NCBI RefSeq assembly: GCF_007860075.1
Contig: NZ_SJPP01000001.1
Coordinates: 4,251,490 to 4,315,489 of the forward strand
DNA from: Symmachiella macrocystis
GTDB lineage: Bacteria > Planctomycetota > Planctomycetia > Planctomycetales > Planctomycetaceae
DNA length: 64,000 bases
Direction: 5' to 3'
Below, piece by piece: positions 9,258 to 17,240 of the stretch. Below the pieces are notes generated by a model. That model did not search any database. It worked only from the letters and a program-made list of their open reading frames with translations, and had not been told where the DNA came from. A program made the position numbers and the translations under genes. The first letter of the stretch is position 1, and every line of letters begins with the position of its first letter.

Positions 9258-9593
9258 CTAAAATCCACCCACCGATTCCATGGCAGCTTTCAGACCTTCG
9301 AACTCGCTATCGGCGAGGTCAAATCGGATCTCAATCTCCTCGTCCAGTTCCAACTTTTTTGCCAGCTCTGGCGCGAACCGCAAGGTGATGCTATCGCGAT
9401 GCACTACGTAGTCCACAAGGCCAATCCCGGAACGGAACGGCATGTTCCGAGAGCAATGCCCATACATATCGATCGTCAGCCCTTCGCGGCCGTACAAGTG
9501 ATCCTCCCATTGGAAGCAGATCCAACCTTCGCCGTGATCGATTCCTACAGAGTCCGGCCAGCCGATGTCGATTGCTCTGAAGGTTTGCATCAC
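9258..9593 (-). CDS. Imm10-like immunity protein
   Basis: 111 residues. The C-terminal block LRFAPELAKKLELDEEIEIRF followed by FEGLKAAMESVGGF matches the characteristic end of the Imm10 family (Leu-rich strand, AAKKL helix, acidic DEEIEI turn, then an F-x-x-L helix), and the N-terminal strand region (CFQWEDHLYGREG) fits the rest. Imm10 members are predicted to neutralise toxins of polymorphic toxin systems in the cytoplasm. GTG 9593 is followed at once by ATG 9590, either of which could start translation. It lies 29 bases downstream of the 9901-9623 gene, so the two are probably co-transcribed. No toxin gene is adjacent. Confidence 0.75.
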   Translation of the reverse strand: MMQTFRAIDIGWPDSVGIDHGEGWICFQWEDHLYGREGLTIDMYGHCSRNMPFRSGIGLVDYVVHRDSITLRFAPELAKKLELDEEIEIRFDLADSEFEGLKAAMESVGGF

Positions 9594-9622
9594 GGTCTAT
9601 CCAATGGAGACGGCTGCTGCGG

Positions 9623-9901
9623 CTAGTTAGCCCTCTCATCATCACACACGAAACGAACTCCGCCAGTCTCTGCATCGACGATTCGATCGATCTCGTCCGC
9701 CAAAAAGAAATCAATCTCGTGCGGGCAATTGGGCTCCGGGCTGATATTTGTCGTGATGTGGGCCACCGTCTCACCGACGTCGTAGCCCCAAGCGATGTTG
9801 TGCACAACGCGAATGGTTCCGTCACACAAGTGGACGTTGAAAGTGTCCCCCACTCGCATAGTCCGGAGAATGTCTAACGCTCTTGCGTAGGGCGGCATCA
9901 C
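9623..9901 (-). CDS. Small hypothetical protein, first gene of an immunity-like pair
   Basis: 92 residues, soluble, acidic. Residues 1-30 read as a helix then strand (ALDILRTMRVGDTFNVHLCDGTIRVVHNIAWG), and the tail (ETGGVRFVCDDERAN) is polar. It starts at GTG 9901/ATG 9898 and is followed after 29 bases by the Imm10-like gene in the same direction, so an operon is likely. I do not recognise the family and offer no function beyond the association. Confidence 0.62.
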   Translation of the reverse strand: MMPPYARALDILRTMRVGDTFNVHLCDGTIRVVHNIAWGYDVGETVAHITTNISPEPNCPHEIDFFLADEIDRIVDAETGGVRFVCDDERAN

Positions 9902-10038
9902 AGAGTCAGGCTAACTTATTAATAAAATGGACGGTGTCTCACCTGTCGGCTATAAGTTTGTAGCCTAACGTGCAGTTACTCGATTCTCGCAAGTCGTATC
10001 TTAACAATGATTTTCTCGTTTTTCACATGTCTTGCCAC

Positions 10039-10161
10039 GGATGGCCCCGAAAGATTCTTTCGGGGCGGCGCAGCCGCAGGAGTTTTGGCAGAGAATCACG
10101 CTGAAAACAAAGCTCCTCCTGCCGACTTCGTCGGCCCACAAAGAATCTTTTTGGGCCACCC
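10039..10161. repeat. Multi-hairpin palindromic element, copy 3
   Basis: Same order of H1, H2, inner GCAGGAG/CTCCTGC stem, H3 and H4. The left boundary reads GGATGGCC instead of GGGTGGCC and the H4 right arm has one change (TCTTTTTGGG). The linker is identical to that of copy 1. An in-frame open stretch runs through it into the following gene but is not coding. Confidence 0.88.
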
Positions 10162-10229
10162 TGCGAATGGTGTTATTCTGGAATATTCTAGCAGAGCAAA
10201 ACGCAATTTACTCCGGCAGGGGCGCCGCT

Positions 10230-10850
10230 ATGACGGACAATCTAGACCTAACCGACTTGAAATGGGACGCAGAATGCGAGGAGTGGTGTTCGCAGATTAC
10301 CATTCCGGAACTCGCCTCATGCGACGCATCCACTGAACAACGCATCCCAATATCAACGGACCTTTCGCAGGCATCTTTCCCGTTGTTGGTCCACAACCGC
10401 ATGGGCAACGAGCAACCCACGGGTTGGCAGTGCGAAGCTCTTTCGTTTTTCAACGGGCATCGTGCGGAGATTGTTGGCAATTCCCTGCAAGCGATCCTGG
10501 AATGGTATGTTCCTTATGTTGATGAATACCGCCAAGTGTTCCAAGCATATTCCCCACCGGACGACAGCCTTGATGACTTGGACAAAGACTTCCCGGTAAT
10601 TGACAACACCGACCAGTTGCGTGCATTGATTGCGCTGGATTGTGTGGTCGTCCACGAAGCGTCGCGCGGCGGAGTCTCCGACATCGGGCTCTGCTTCGAT
10701 TGTTGCTGGGATGATGAACACGGACTGGGGGTGTTGGTAAATAAGCTAGACGTAGTTAAAATGGGAGGTGCGGATGTTGCCACGGAGGACCGGTATGAGA
10801 CATTTCTCAATGGCACGGAATGGAAACTGGCCCCGGAGACGTCTGGTTAA
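10230..10850 (+). CDS. DUF6985-like protein (putative immunity protein)
   Basis: 206 residues from ATG 10230, preceded by GCAGGGG; frames running further upstream only read through the repeat element. The middle holds QCEALSFFNGHRAEIVGNSLQAILEWY and the C-terminal third IGLCFDCCWDDEHGLGVLVNKLDVVKMGGADVA, which fits the DUF6985 pattern (a W-D-E-E-H-G-L-G-V core followed by V-x-x-x-G-G-A-D). DUF6985 proteins are common next to contact-dependent or polymorphic toxin loci and are suspected immunity factors; the assignment is from motif memory. The SUKH gene follows after 45 bases in the same direction. Confidence 0.75.
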   Translation: MTDNLDLTDLKWDAECEEWCSQITIPELASCDASTEQRIPISTDLSQASFPLLVHNRMGNEQPTGWQCEALSFFNGHRAEIVGNSLQAILEWYVPYVDEYRQVFQAYSPPDDSLDDLDKDFPVIDNTDQLRALIALDCVVVHEASRGGVSDIGLCFDCCWDDEHGLGVLVNKLDVVKMGGADVATEDRYETFLNGTEWKLAPETSG

Positions 10851-10895
10851 CCTATTATGAATGAGTTGAACACTGGAACTAGGTGAGTCGCAATA

Positions 10896-11633
10896 ATGTC
10901 TCATATACCGTGCACGGGAGATCAGGATGCGGACGCTTTCATTCATACGATTCGGCGGCGACTTATTGCAATTGCCGATGAGCCTCCGTATCGCTACATC
11001 AATACTACACCCGAAGATCGTGCGGAGTACGAAGCTAAAAAACGATCGTTCACAGGTTACGCGCTCGAAGAAATCCTAGCGGTTGAGTCTCGCCTCGACA
11101 TTCGATTTCCCGCAGTCTATCGTGCGTTTCTTCACATCATGGGCATCTCGAATGGAGATCTTTTCTGTGGATCGAATGTCGCATCACTCGAGAACTACGA
11201 TCAATTGCAGGAATTTGCTCAGGATCTCATACACGAATGCCACGTCAATTGGCAATTGGATAAAAAGGCATTCGTTTTTCTAGGACATCAAGGTTATACA
11301 TTCAATTACTTTATTGCAGACGGTCGTTTCGACAGCCCAGTTCACCAATATGTCGAGAATGACCAATCGGGGACGCAATGCTCTCCGGGTTTTGCTGAAT
11401 TCATCGATGCCGAGGTTAGCTTGGCAGAACAAAACAACCAAAATATCCGTGACGCCGGTGGCTATTTTCTCACGATTGCAGATGGTTGCGTTTCGCAAGA
11501 ACATCCGACTCGTAATTCAGGCATTCGCCCACTTGATCTCCCAGATCAAACCTCTGAAGCTAGCAAGAATGAAAAACACATTCGCAGTCTTAAGCCTTGG
11601 TGGCGTTTTGGTAAGCCCGTAGTAAAGGAATAA
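10896..11633 (+). CDS. SMI1/KNR4 (SUKH) family protein
   Basis: 245 residues, with AGGTGAG nine bases before ATG 10896. The domain occupies about 45-170: a helix beginning EEILAVESRLDIRFPAVYRAFLHIMG (the SUKH entry motif, where the helix E-x-R-L...LP-x-x-Y-x-x-F-L is diagnostic), then SLENYDQLQEFAQD, then FVFLGHQGYTFNYFIADG and a Phe/Glu-rich close (GFAEFIDAE). SUKH proteins act as immunity factors against many nuclease and deaminase toxins. The C-terminus ends in SLKPWWRFGKPVVKE, a Pro-Trp-Trp tail shared with the unrelated protein at 52773. No toxin partner is visible nearby, so it is an orphan. Confidence 0.9.
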   Translation: MSHIPCTGDQDADAFIHTIRRRLIAIADEPPYRYINTTPEDRAEYEAKKRSFTGYALEEILAVESRLDIRFPAVYRAFLHIMGISNGDLFCGSNVASLENYDQLQEFAQDLIHECHVNWQLDKKAFVFLGHQGYTFNYFIADGRFDSPVHQYVENDQSGTQCSPGFAEFIDAEVSLAEQNNQNIRDAGGYFLTIADGCVSQEHPTRNSGIRPLDLPDQTSEASKNEKHIRSLKPWWRFGKPVVKE

Positions 11634-11736
11634 GCCTGCCCTATGCCTTGCCCTGTGTGGCAATTGAATGCAACCAGCGAGCCGCCGCTCGCCGGGTCGC
11701 GCGCAATCTGGCAACGCCTCGCAGGAGACTGCTTGA

Positions 11737-12273
11737 ATGATGAAATCCACTTTCGAAAAGATCGAACTCGATTCCTCGCGTTTCTGGTGTCTGCACGTCG
11801 CTGACGAGGCCGAACGCCAAGCTCTCTCTGGGGAGATATTCCATCACTACAAGCTAGAAAGAGTAAGCTGTATTATCGCCCAACCAGCCAGCCTGGATTC
11901 CGTGCGTCGTCGTTTATTTCGCCAACCAACTGTCATCGAATGGCTCACTCAAAACGCCGACATCTCAGCAGATGATGCCGCTGCCATTATTGGTGGACTC
12001 CCCGTTCACGTATTGCCGCTGTTATCGTACAACGCAGGGAATCCGCGTGCATTCCTTGGTCTCGCCGCTGCAATTGCCAAAAAGCCAGATGTCATCGTCT
12101 ATTCAACTTCCGGAATGGACCTGTGCGGTATTTTGTTGATGCACAACTATGCTCCGGCCCATTATCCCGATGGCTGCCTTATTCATGTTTCACCACAACT
12201 GATTGGTGACGGCCCGCATTGTGCGAATGACGCCCAATGTGTGACGATTCAATTCCGCGGACAAACCTCATGA
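11737..12273 (+). CDS. Hypothetical protein of the immunity-like island
   Basis: 178 residues starting at ATG 11737 (a second ATG follows at 11740) after an AGGAG site. It opens with EKIELDSSRFWCLHVADEAER and has a Pro/Leu-rich middle (IIGGLPVHVLPLLSYNAGNPRAFLGLAAAIAKKPDVIVYST). There is no signal peptide or clear membrane helix. The family is not recognised; similar sequences in my experience are small cytosolic orphans. It ends 34 bases before copy 4 of the multi-hairpin element. Confidence 0.6.
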   Translation: MMKSTFEKIELDSSRFWCLHVADEAERQALSGEIFHHYKLERVSCIIAQPASLDSVRRRLFRQPTVIEWLTQNADISADDAAAIIGGLPVHVLPLLSYNAGNPRAFLGLAAAIAKKPDVIVYSTSGMDLCGILLMHNYAPAHYPDGCLIHVSPQLIGDGPHCANDAQCVTIQFRGQTS

Positions 12274-12307
12274 TACATAAGTGCAGTAGGTTGGGATGAA
12301 AGCTCCC

Positions 12308-12432
12308 GGGTGGCCCCGAAAGATTCTTTCGGGGCGGCGCAGCCGCAGGAGTTCTGGCAGAGAATCACGCTTAAAAAACAAAACACCTCCTGCCGACTTC
12401 GTCGGCCCACAAAGAATCTTTGTGGGCCACCC
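12308..12432. repeat. Multi-hairpin palindromic element, copy 4
   Basis: Same architecture as copies 1-3, with GGGTGGCC and GGCCACCC boundaries, H1, H2, inner stem GCAGGAG/CTCCTGC, H3 and H4 all intact; the linker carries small changes (TTCTGG, TTAAAAAACA). It closes accessory island 1 and sits just past the 3' end of the small membrane protein gene. Confidence 0.9.
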
Positions 12433-12447
12433 TGTATCTTGACTCAC

Positions 12448-12840
12448 TTACTGTTGCGAATCACCGATGGGGATCTCTGCTTCGTATTCAATGTCGTAGG
12501 TCTTTAAAAAACCTTCCACGGCTTCGCGTGAGGAGGAGATTGTTTCGTAGGTGGGGATGACTTTTTCGTTGAGAATTTCCAGTCGCTCTACCATCAACGC
12601 AGGGTCGTGCTCATCTTCGCTGGTAATGGCCACCAGTCCGCGCGTTAGATTCTTCAGGATATTGTTTGACTGGATGTTTCCGTTCAGCGACCCGATGTAT
12701 CCTCCTCCTGCAAACGCTAGCATGCAGAACCCGATCACAAGCAAAGTTTGGACGGTCACTCGAATTCCGCGGTTGCGGAAACCGAACTCGACGCCAAACC
12801 AAACGATTGCTGATAGTACTATCCAAAACTCTAAGTACAT
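12448..12840 (-). CDS. Small membrane protein, two N-terminal helices
   Basis: 130 residues, starting seven bases after AGGAG. Residues 1-20 and about 27-50 are hydrophobic helices (FWIVLSAIVWFGVEF and VTVQTLLVIGFCMLAFAGGGYIG); the remaining 80 residues are soluble, helical and acidic (MVERLEILNEKVIPTYETIS). No family recognised. The gene stands alone, convergent with island 1 and upstream of the YHYH gene on the same strand. Confidence 0.68.
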   Translation of the reverse strand: MYLEFWIVLSAIVWFGVEFGFRNRGIRVTVQTLLVIGFCMLAFAGGGYIGSLNGNIQSNNILKNLTRGLVAITSEDEHDPALMVERLEILNEKVIPTYETISSSREAVEGFLKTYDIEYEAEIPIGDSQQ

Positions 12841-12914
12841 CGATTAACTCCTATCAGCCCCTCGTACGCGTTATCATGTGTCTTACGCCCGCCAGTCGGC
12901 CAGATTGCCCACGA

Positions 12915-13880
12915 CTAACGCCGACGTCGCGGTGGCGGACGGCGGCCACGACCACTGGGTGGGCGGCGGCGTTCGAAGTCGCGGGAGGGGGTGCCGCTGA
13001 AGGCTCGAGGGATCACCGGCCACTCTTCGGTCAGAAAATAGGCATACGTCCCTTCGGGAAAATCAGGCGTGACACAAAAGCGGCCGTTGCACTCGTCCAG
13101 GTCTCCCGCGCCCTCGACGAATTCATAATCGGCGACAAATGTGCCGTCGTATTGACCGCCCGGTTCGCCGCGGCCGCTGGGGCGACGTCCTGATTTCAAA
13201 CGATAACTTGAGGCGAGTGCTTTTACTTTGCTTTCGGGATTCTCAGCATCGGCGTAGCCATAAACGGCATAGATCGGATACCCGTCCGCTGCCCAACCGA
13301 CCAACGGAGAATGGCTCTGCTTTTTGAGTCCAAGTATTTCAAGCAACTCCGTGGGCAGTCCGTGATAATGGTAAGCGCCTGTCGGTTGCACGTGGGCGTA
13401 GTTTCCATCGATTCCCAATCGAACCGCTCCCGACAGTGCTTCGTATTGCCAACCGCTTTGCCGATTCCCGAGAAAAAACTCTGCTGCTCCCGGATCAAAC
13501 GGAATGCCGTTGACGGCAATACCAAAGTCCTGCAATCCCAGCGGCGTAATCCGTCGGGCTTGTTCAGGCTCGGCCGGAATGCGGAACAAGTATTTTTGTG
13601 CAGTGATGCGGTGCGGATTCCCGCGATTGGGGAAAGCCCCGGTCGAATGATTCGGGATGCCGTTGGCGCGAATCACGCGCACGTCACCGTCGACCTGGAT
13701 CGACACGCTATTCTTTCCCGGCGGTTTTTGAGTGTCAGGAACGAGCTGCAGTTTCCCGGTCGACTGCGTCGTCGTGTGCCGCCGCGCCGGTGGCGGTCCC
13801 CCGGGAAATTGCGTCCAGGCAACGGTCGCCAGCGAGAGGACCGTGATCGCTGCCGCGAGCAGTTTGCGTAGTGGTTTCAC
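12915..13880 (-). CDS. Secreted YHYH-domain protein
   Basis: 321 residues from GTG 13880, chosen because AAGGA lies seven bases upstream and the product then starts with a clean signal peptide (KPLRKLLAAAITVLSLATVAWTQ). The YHYH motif is at 170-173 (GAYHYHGLP), followed by PLVGWAADGYPIYAVYGY, the conserved continuation of the YHYH family (PF14240). The extreme C-terminus is Arg/Pro-rich (RRRPPSGRGRRPPPRRRR). Family members are exported proteins of unknown function, many from marine bacteria. An upstream ATG at 13949 would add 23 residues ahead of the signal. Confidence 0.88.
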   Translation of the reverse strand: MKPLRKLLAAAITVLSLATVAWTQFPGGPPPARRHTTTQSTGKLQLVPDTQKPPGKNSVSIQVDGDVRVIRANGIPNHSTGAFPNRGNPHRITAQKYLFRIPAEPEQARRITPLGLQDFGIAVNGIPFDPGAAEFFLGNRQSGWQYEALSGAVRLGIDGNYAHVQPTGAYHYHGLPTELLEILGLKKQSHSPLVGWAADGYPIYAVYGYADAENPESKVKALASSYRLKSGRRPSGRGEPGGQYDGTFVADYEFVEGAGDLDECNGRFCVTPDFPEGTYAYFLTEEWPVIPRAFSGTPSRDFERRRPPSGRGRRPPPRRRR

Positions 13881-13961
13881 TAGGAGTTCCTTCGACTGAG
13901 TACTCGAATCGGTTTGCCTTAGTGGCAACTCGCAGGTGAGCTTGGACAAGCCTCTGGCAAG

Positions 13962-14699
13962 CTACCTGTTGGATGTCCAGTTCTTGCGAAAATTCGGTCG
14001 GCCTTCAATATTCGCAATGAAATGAATATTGTTCAACCCCGTGATGTTCACATCCCAATGCAAGGCAATGTAGTAGATGACCGCCAACTGCCAAGCGGCA
14101 TTCGGCTCGCCTCCGCTTATCGGAAATGCCCACATCGTGCGATCCGGATCATCAAACCAATCATGCATTTCGTCGCGGAGTTCTTGGGGAACGACCGAGG
14201 AGGAAAGGTCTAAATCAATTCCGAAATATGAAAGCCAGACGGGAAGCTGGTCCAACAGTTTCAATGTCTTTCGCTTTACTTTGGGAAGAACTAATAGATA
14301 ACGCTCGTCGGTCAAGCAATCCGCATGCTCAGCAGTAAAAGCCACGGTGGGAGTGCGATAACGTTTCGCCAATCCTGCGTCGATGGCGAATGCAGGAGGC
14401 TGTATCGGCAAAAAATAATTAACATAATTCGACAGCTTTTCTCCGGCCTCGTTTCCTAAAACCATACCATGAGGATACATTAAATTGGCATCCAGACCGT
14501 CTGGTCTCGCGAATCCGTTCCGGCTGCGTTCGGGAATATCTCGCGGCTGCGCAAGGATACCCCCACCAAACTGACCCGGTTGAAAATGCCAGCCATCGGT
14601 TCTTCGCTCGGCCCATTCTCGCTTGATCGTGCTCATATCTTGGCACTCATAGATGAGTGACGGGAAGATATGATAGCTGTCATTGCCGACAAGTTGCAT
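13962..14699 (-). CDS. Hypothetical protein, 245 residues
   Basis: Starts at ATG 14699 with GGAG seven bases upstream (an ATG at 14714 is less well placed). The product is soluble, with aromatic-rich segments (HIFPSLIYECQDMS, GWHFQPGQFGGG, FGIDLDLSSSVVPQELRDEMHDWFDDPDRTMWAF) and no signal peptide. I do not recognise the family; the acidic WFDDPDRTMW segment and the final NINGLNNIHFIA-type stretch are the most distinctive parts. Its cytosolic character and unknown family suggest it belongs with the accessory genes just upstream rather than with the secreted proteins around it. Confidence 0.6.
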   Translation of the reverse strand: MQLVGNDSYHIFPSLIYECQDMSTIKREWAERRTDGWHFQPGQFGGGILAQPRDIPERSRNGFARPDGLDANLMYPHGMVLGNEAGEKLSNYVNYFLPIQPPAFAIDAGLAKRYRTPTVAFTAEHADCLTDERYLLVLPKVKRKTLKLLDQLPVWLSYFGIDLDLSSSVVPQELRDEMHDWFDDPDRTMWAFPISGGEPNAAWQLAVIYYIALHWDVNITGLNNIHFIANIEGRPNFRKNWTSNR

Positions 14700-14871
14700 C
14701 TGATGTCTCCGCATTGGCTCGGAGAGTTTCTAAATCATGATTCGCGTCAGGCGGCGGTCTGATCTACACAGGATTGCATCTCAATCCACCTCCACCGGTG
14801 CCTCATCCAGCAAGGATCGCACAATGCGACCGCAAGCGGTCGGTTTGGGATTTTCGATGTGCATCCTGGAA

Positions 14872-14910
14872 AATCCGTGTTTAATCTGTGTTCCATCTGT
14901 GGCTAAGAAA
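14872..14910. repeat. Degenerate G/T-rich dispersed repeat (TCCGTG/TCTGTG/TCTGTGG)
   Basis: Three imperfect tandem copies of a TCYGTGTT-like unit (AATCCGTGTTTAATCTGTG followed by TTCCATCTGTGGC) in the gap between two genes. Related phrases occur at 33510-33540 and 48763-48784. I have seen such phrases between genes in several planctomycete and verrucomicrobial sequences; function unknown. Confidence 0.5.
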
Positions 14911-14938
14911 ATTGCCACTTACCGACTCGTTACGTTGC

Positions 14939-15658
14939 TTAATTCTCCTGAATCCGCACGTTACGAAAATCGATTTTCCAATCTTCCGCTTGGAAGCCAA
15001 TTGGGCCTTCGGTGAGGGGGCCGGGTTGGCTTTCGGCGATTTTTACGCCGTTGAGAATCGACAACAGTGCGCCGTCTTGGGATTGGATTTCCAGGCTGTT
15101 CCATTGTCCGGCCGGTTTGCGGTGTTGGATGCGGGCTTCCTCGTCGTCGGTCGCTTCGACGGCGTCCGCGCCGCCGATGGCGACGATTTTTGCGAGTTGT
15201 ACATATTTCCCCTGCACCTCAACGCAGGCCGGCCAGGGGGTGTTGTCGTTGTTGATGTACATCATATAGCCGGTATTCCCTTTGAACTTGTCGTCGTCCT
15301 TCAGGTTCTTGGGCCGCTCATAGCGAAAATCGAGCCGCAGCGTAAAGTTGCGGTAACTCTTCTTGGTGGCTAAGTACCCACGGGGGCGGCCGCCGCAGCG
15401 AATGGTGTGTCCTTCGATGGACCACGTTGCTGCCTCACCGACCGGGACGGTGAATTCGCTCATGTCTTCGTGATTGGCGAGGAATACGAAGCCCTCTTCC
15501 AATTCAAACGGCGGTTCCTCGACGACTGGCGCCGGGGTTTCTACTTCGGTCGTAGCGGGCGGGTCGATTGGTTTGTCGGCGGCGGAATTGCAGGCGGACA
15601 ACAGCGGGCCGCAGAGCAGGAACAACATACGACAAACTGTCAGACGATGACGAGACAT
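14939..15658 (-). CDS. DUF1080 (3-keto-disaccharide hydrolase-like) lipoprotein
   Basis: 239 residues from ATG 15658 with GGAAG upstream. It begins with a lipoprotein signal ending in LSAC (C23), then a Pro-rich linker to about residue 50. The rest is one DUF1080 beta-sandwich: WSIEGHTIRCGGRPRGYLATKK, NFTLRLDFRYERP, GNTGYMMYIN, WPACVEVQ, GQWNSLEIQSQDG and the closing GPIGFQAEDWKIDFRNVRI are family hallmarks. DUF1080 domains are greatly expanded in Planctomycetota and act outside the cytoplasm on sugars; some hydrolyse 3-keto-glycosides. The substrate here is unknown. Confidence 0.92.
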   Translation of the reverse strand: MSRHRLTVCRMLFLLCGPLLSACNSAADKPIDPPATTEVETPAPVVEEPPFELEEGFVFLANHEDMSEFTVPVGEAATWSIEGHTIRCGGRPRGYLATKKSYRNFTLRLDFRYERPKNLKDDDKFKGNTGYMMYINNDNTPWPACVEVQGKYVQLAKIVAIGGADAVEATDDEEARIQHRKPAGQWNSLEIQSQDGALLSILNGVKIAESQPGPLTEGPIGFQAEDWKIDFRNVRIQEN

Positions 15659-15860
15659 CACAACTTCCTTTATGGCGGGTTTGAGTTTGACCTCAATGTG
15701 AGACGAGAATTGCCTATTGCAGCCAAAGCGGCATTGTAATCGTCGGTTGCCGGGAACATAAGTCAGCTTCCTGTTTTGCGGGCGTGCGATGGGTTTGCTT
15801 GGGTGTTGCTGTTATGATGGCGGCGAGTGATTTACAGCCGTCCTACAGAAGAGCAACACC

Positions 15861-17198
15861 ATGAACGAACCACGTCCAGCCGCTTCCGGGTTTTTCAGTA
15901 TCTTTCGCGCCGTCGGACCGGCGATCATTGTTGCTTCAGTGGTTGTCGGACCGGGCAGCATTTTGACGAGTTCGCGTATCGGCGTCGAATTCGGCTACAG
16001 CATGATTTGGGTGTTGGCGATTGCGGTGTTGTTGATGATGGGTATGACAGCGCTCTCGGCTAGGCTGGGTGTCGTCTTGGATGAGACGTTGTGTGACGAA
16101 TTGGCTCGCCGCGCGGGTCGTCCCGTGGCTGCGCTGGCGGGTATCTCGCTGTTTCTAATCGCCGCCTGTTTTCAGTTCGGCAACAACCTCGGCGTGCTGG
16201 CCGCCATTGAACCGTTTGTGCAAAACGCTGATGCGGCCGTTGCCGCCGATGCCGGTTTTTTCGCCAAATTGACCACCTGGCCAAATCTGTTGGTGATCGG
16301 CTTAAATGCGGTGATTATCTGCGTCCTGCTCGGTTTTCAAAATCTGTATAAACCGGTCGAGAAGATGATGATGTTCCTGGTCGGTTTAATGTTCGTCGGA
16401 TTCGCTGCCAATCTCATCTTGGCCGCCCCGTCACCGGCGGACATCGCGCGGGGTTTGATTCCCAGTCTCCCCGAATCCAAAGAGGGCGTCGACATGATGA
16501 CACGATTCGCGCCGCTGATCGGCCTGTTTGCGACGACGTTCTCCGTGGCTGGAGCGTTTTACCAATCGTATTTGGTTCGCAAAAAAGGTTGGACAACCGC
16601 CAATCTCCGTCAAGGAGCGATTGATTCCTCCGTCGGCATCGCCGTGTTGGGGACGATCACCTTGATGATCATGCTCACAGCCGCGTCGGTGCTGCATGGA
16701 AAAATGGCCGGCAGCGACCTCAAATCGGCGACCGATGTCGCTCTGCAATTGGAACCGCTGTTCGGGGAGCACGCGTTTTTGGCCAAAAGCCTGTTTTGCA
16801 TGGGGCTGTTTAGCGCCGCATTCAGTTCGTTTATGGTCAATGCCATGATCGGCGGCTCGATGCTGTCCGACGGTTTGGGATTCGGCGGCGACATGGATGC
16901 CAAAGGTCCGAAGGTGGGCACGATCCTCGCACTGCTGACCGGCATGGTCGTTGCTGTAGCGATCAAGGCGTTTGACTTCAACACGGTCACTCTGATCATC
17001 TTCGCACAGGCGATGGTTGTGGTCGGCTTCCCCATTTTGGCCGGCGCCATGTTGTGGCTGGCAACACGCCCCGACTTAACGGGCCAGCGCGCCGTTCCAA
17101 TGTGGTTAAAAGGGGTCGCAACGGTGGGACTATTGATCACCCTTGGGCTGGCGGTGCGCACGTCGCTGTCGGTCTACGAAAAAATCGCCGCTATGTAG
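15861..17198 (+). CDS. Nramp-fold transporter lacking canonical metal-binding motifs
   Basis: 445 residues with about 11 membrane helices. The overall pattern (GPAIIVASVVVGPGSI at helix 1, ATTFSVAGAFYQSYLVRKKGW at helix 6, followed by a conserved D and a helix 7 with MIMLTAASVL) matches the Nramp family. However, the DPGN of helix 1 is GPGS here (30-33) and the MPHN of helix 6 reads VAGAF (229-233), so the Asp, Asn and Met ligands of classical Mn/Fe transporters are missing. It probably moves something other than Mn2+ or Fe2+, or uses a different site. Single gene, convergent with the SDR gene. Confidence 0.85.
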   Translation: MNEPRPAASGFFSIFRAVGPAIIVASVVVGPGSILTSSRIGVEFGYSMIWVLAIAVLLMMGMTALSARLGVVLDETLCDELARRAGRPVAALAGISLFLIAACFQFGNNLGVLAAIEPFVQNADAAVAADAGFFAKLTTWPNLLVIGLNAVIICVLLGFQNLYKPVEKMMMFLVGLMFVGFAANLILAAPSPADIARGLIPSLPESKEGVDMMTRFAPLIGLFATTFSVAGAFYQSYLVRKKGWTTANLRQGAIDSSVGIAVLGTITLMIMLTAASVLHGKMAGSDLKSATDVALQLEPLFGEHAFLAKSLFCMGLFSAAFSSFMVNAMIGGSMLSDGLGFGGDMDAKGPKVGTILALLTGMVVAVAIKAFDFNTVTLIIFAQAMVVVGFPILAGAMLWLATRPDLTGQRAVPMWLKGVATVGLLITLGLAVRTSLSVYEKIAAM

Positions 17199-17240
17199 CC
17201 TCAACGGTTCTTAGTGCGGGCGTTGTCAGCAGCGGCGTGA

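Noticed and set aside
10032-10229. N-terminal extension of the DUF6985-like protein
   Set aside because: The extension only translates the multi-hairpin repeat; the ATG at 10230 has its own ribosome-binding site.
7755-12432. The multi-hairpin copies as ordinary Rho-independent terminators
   Set aside because: No T-run after the stems, several stems per unit, and one copy precedes rather than follows genes.
7755-12432. A CRISPR array made of the repeated units
   Set aside because: Units are about 123 bases, far apart, internally palindromic and separated by genes, not by short spacers; no cas gene present.
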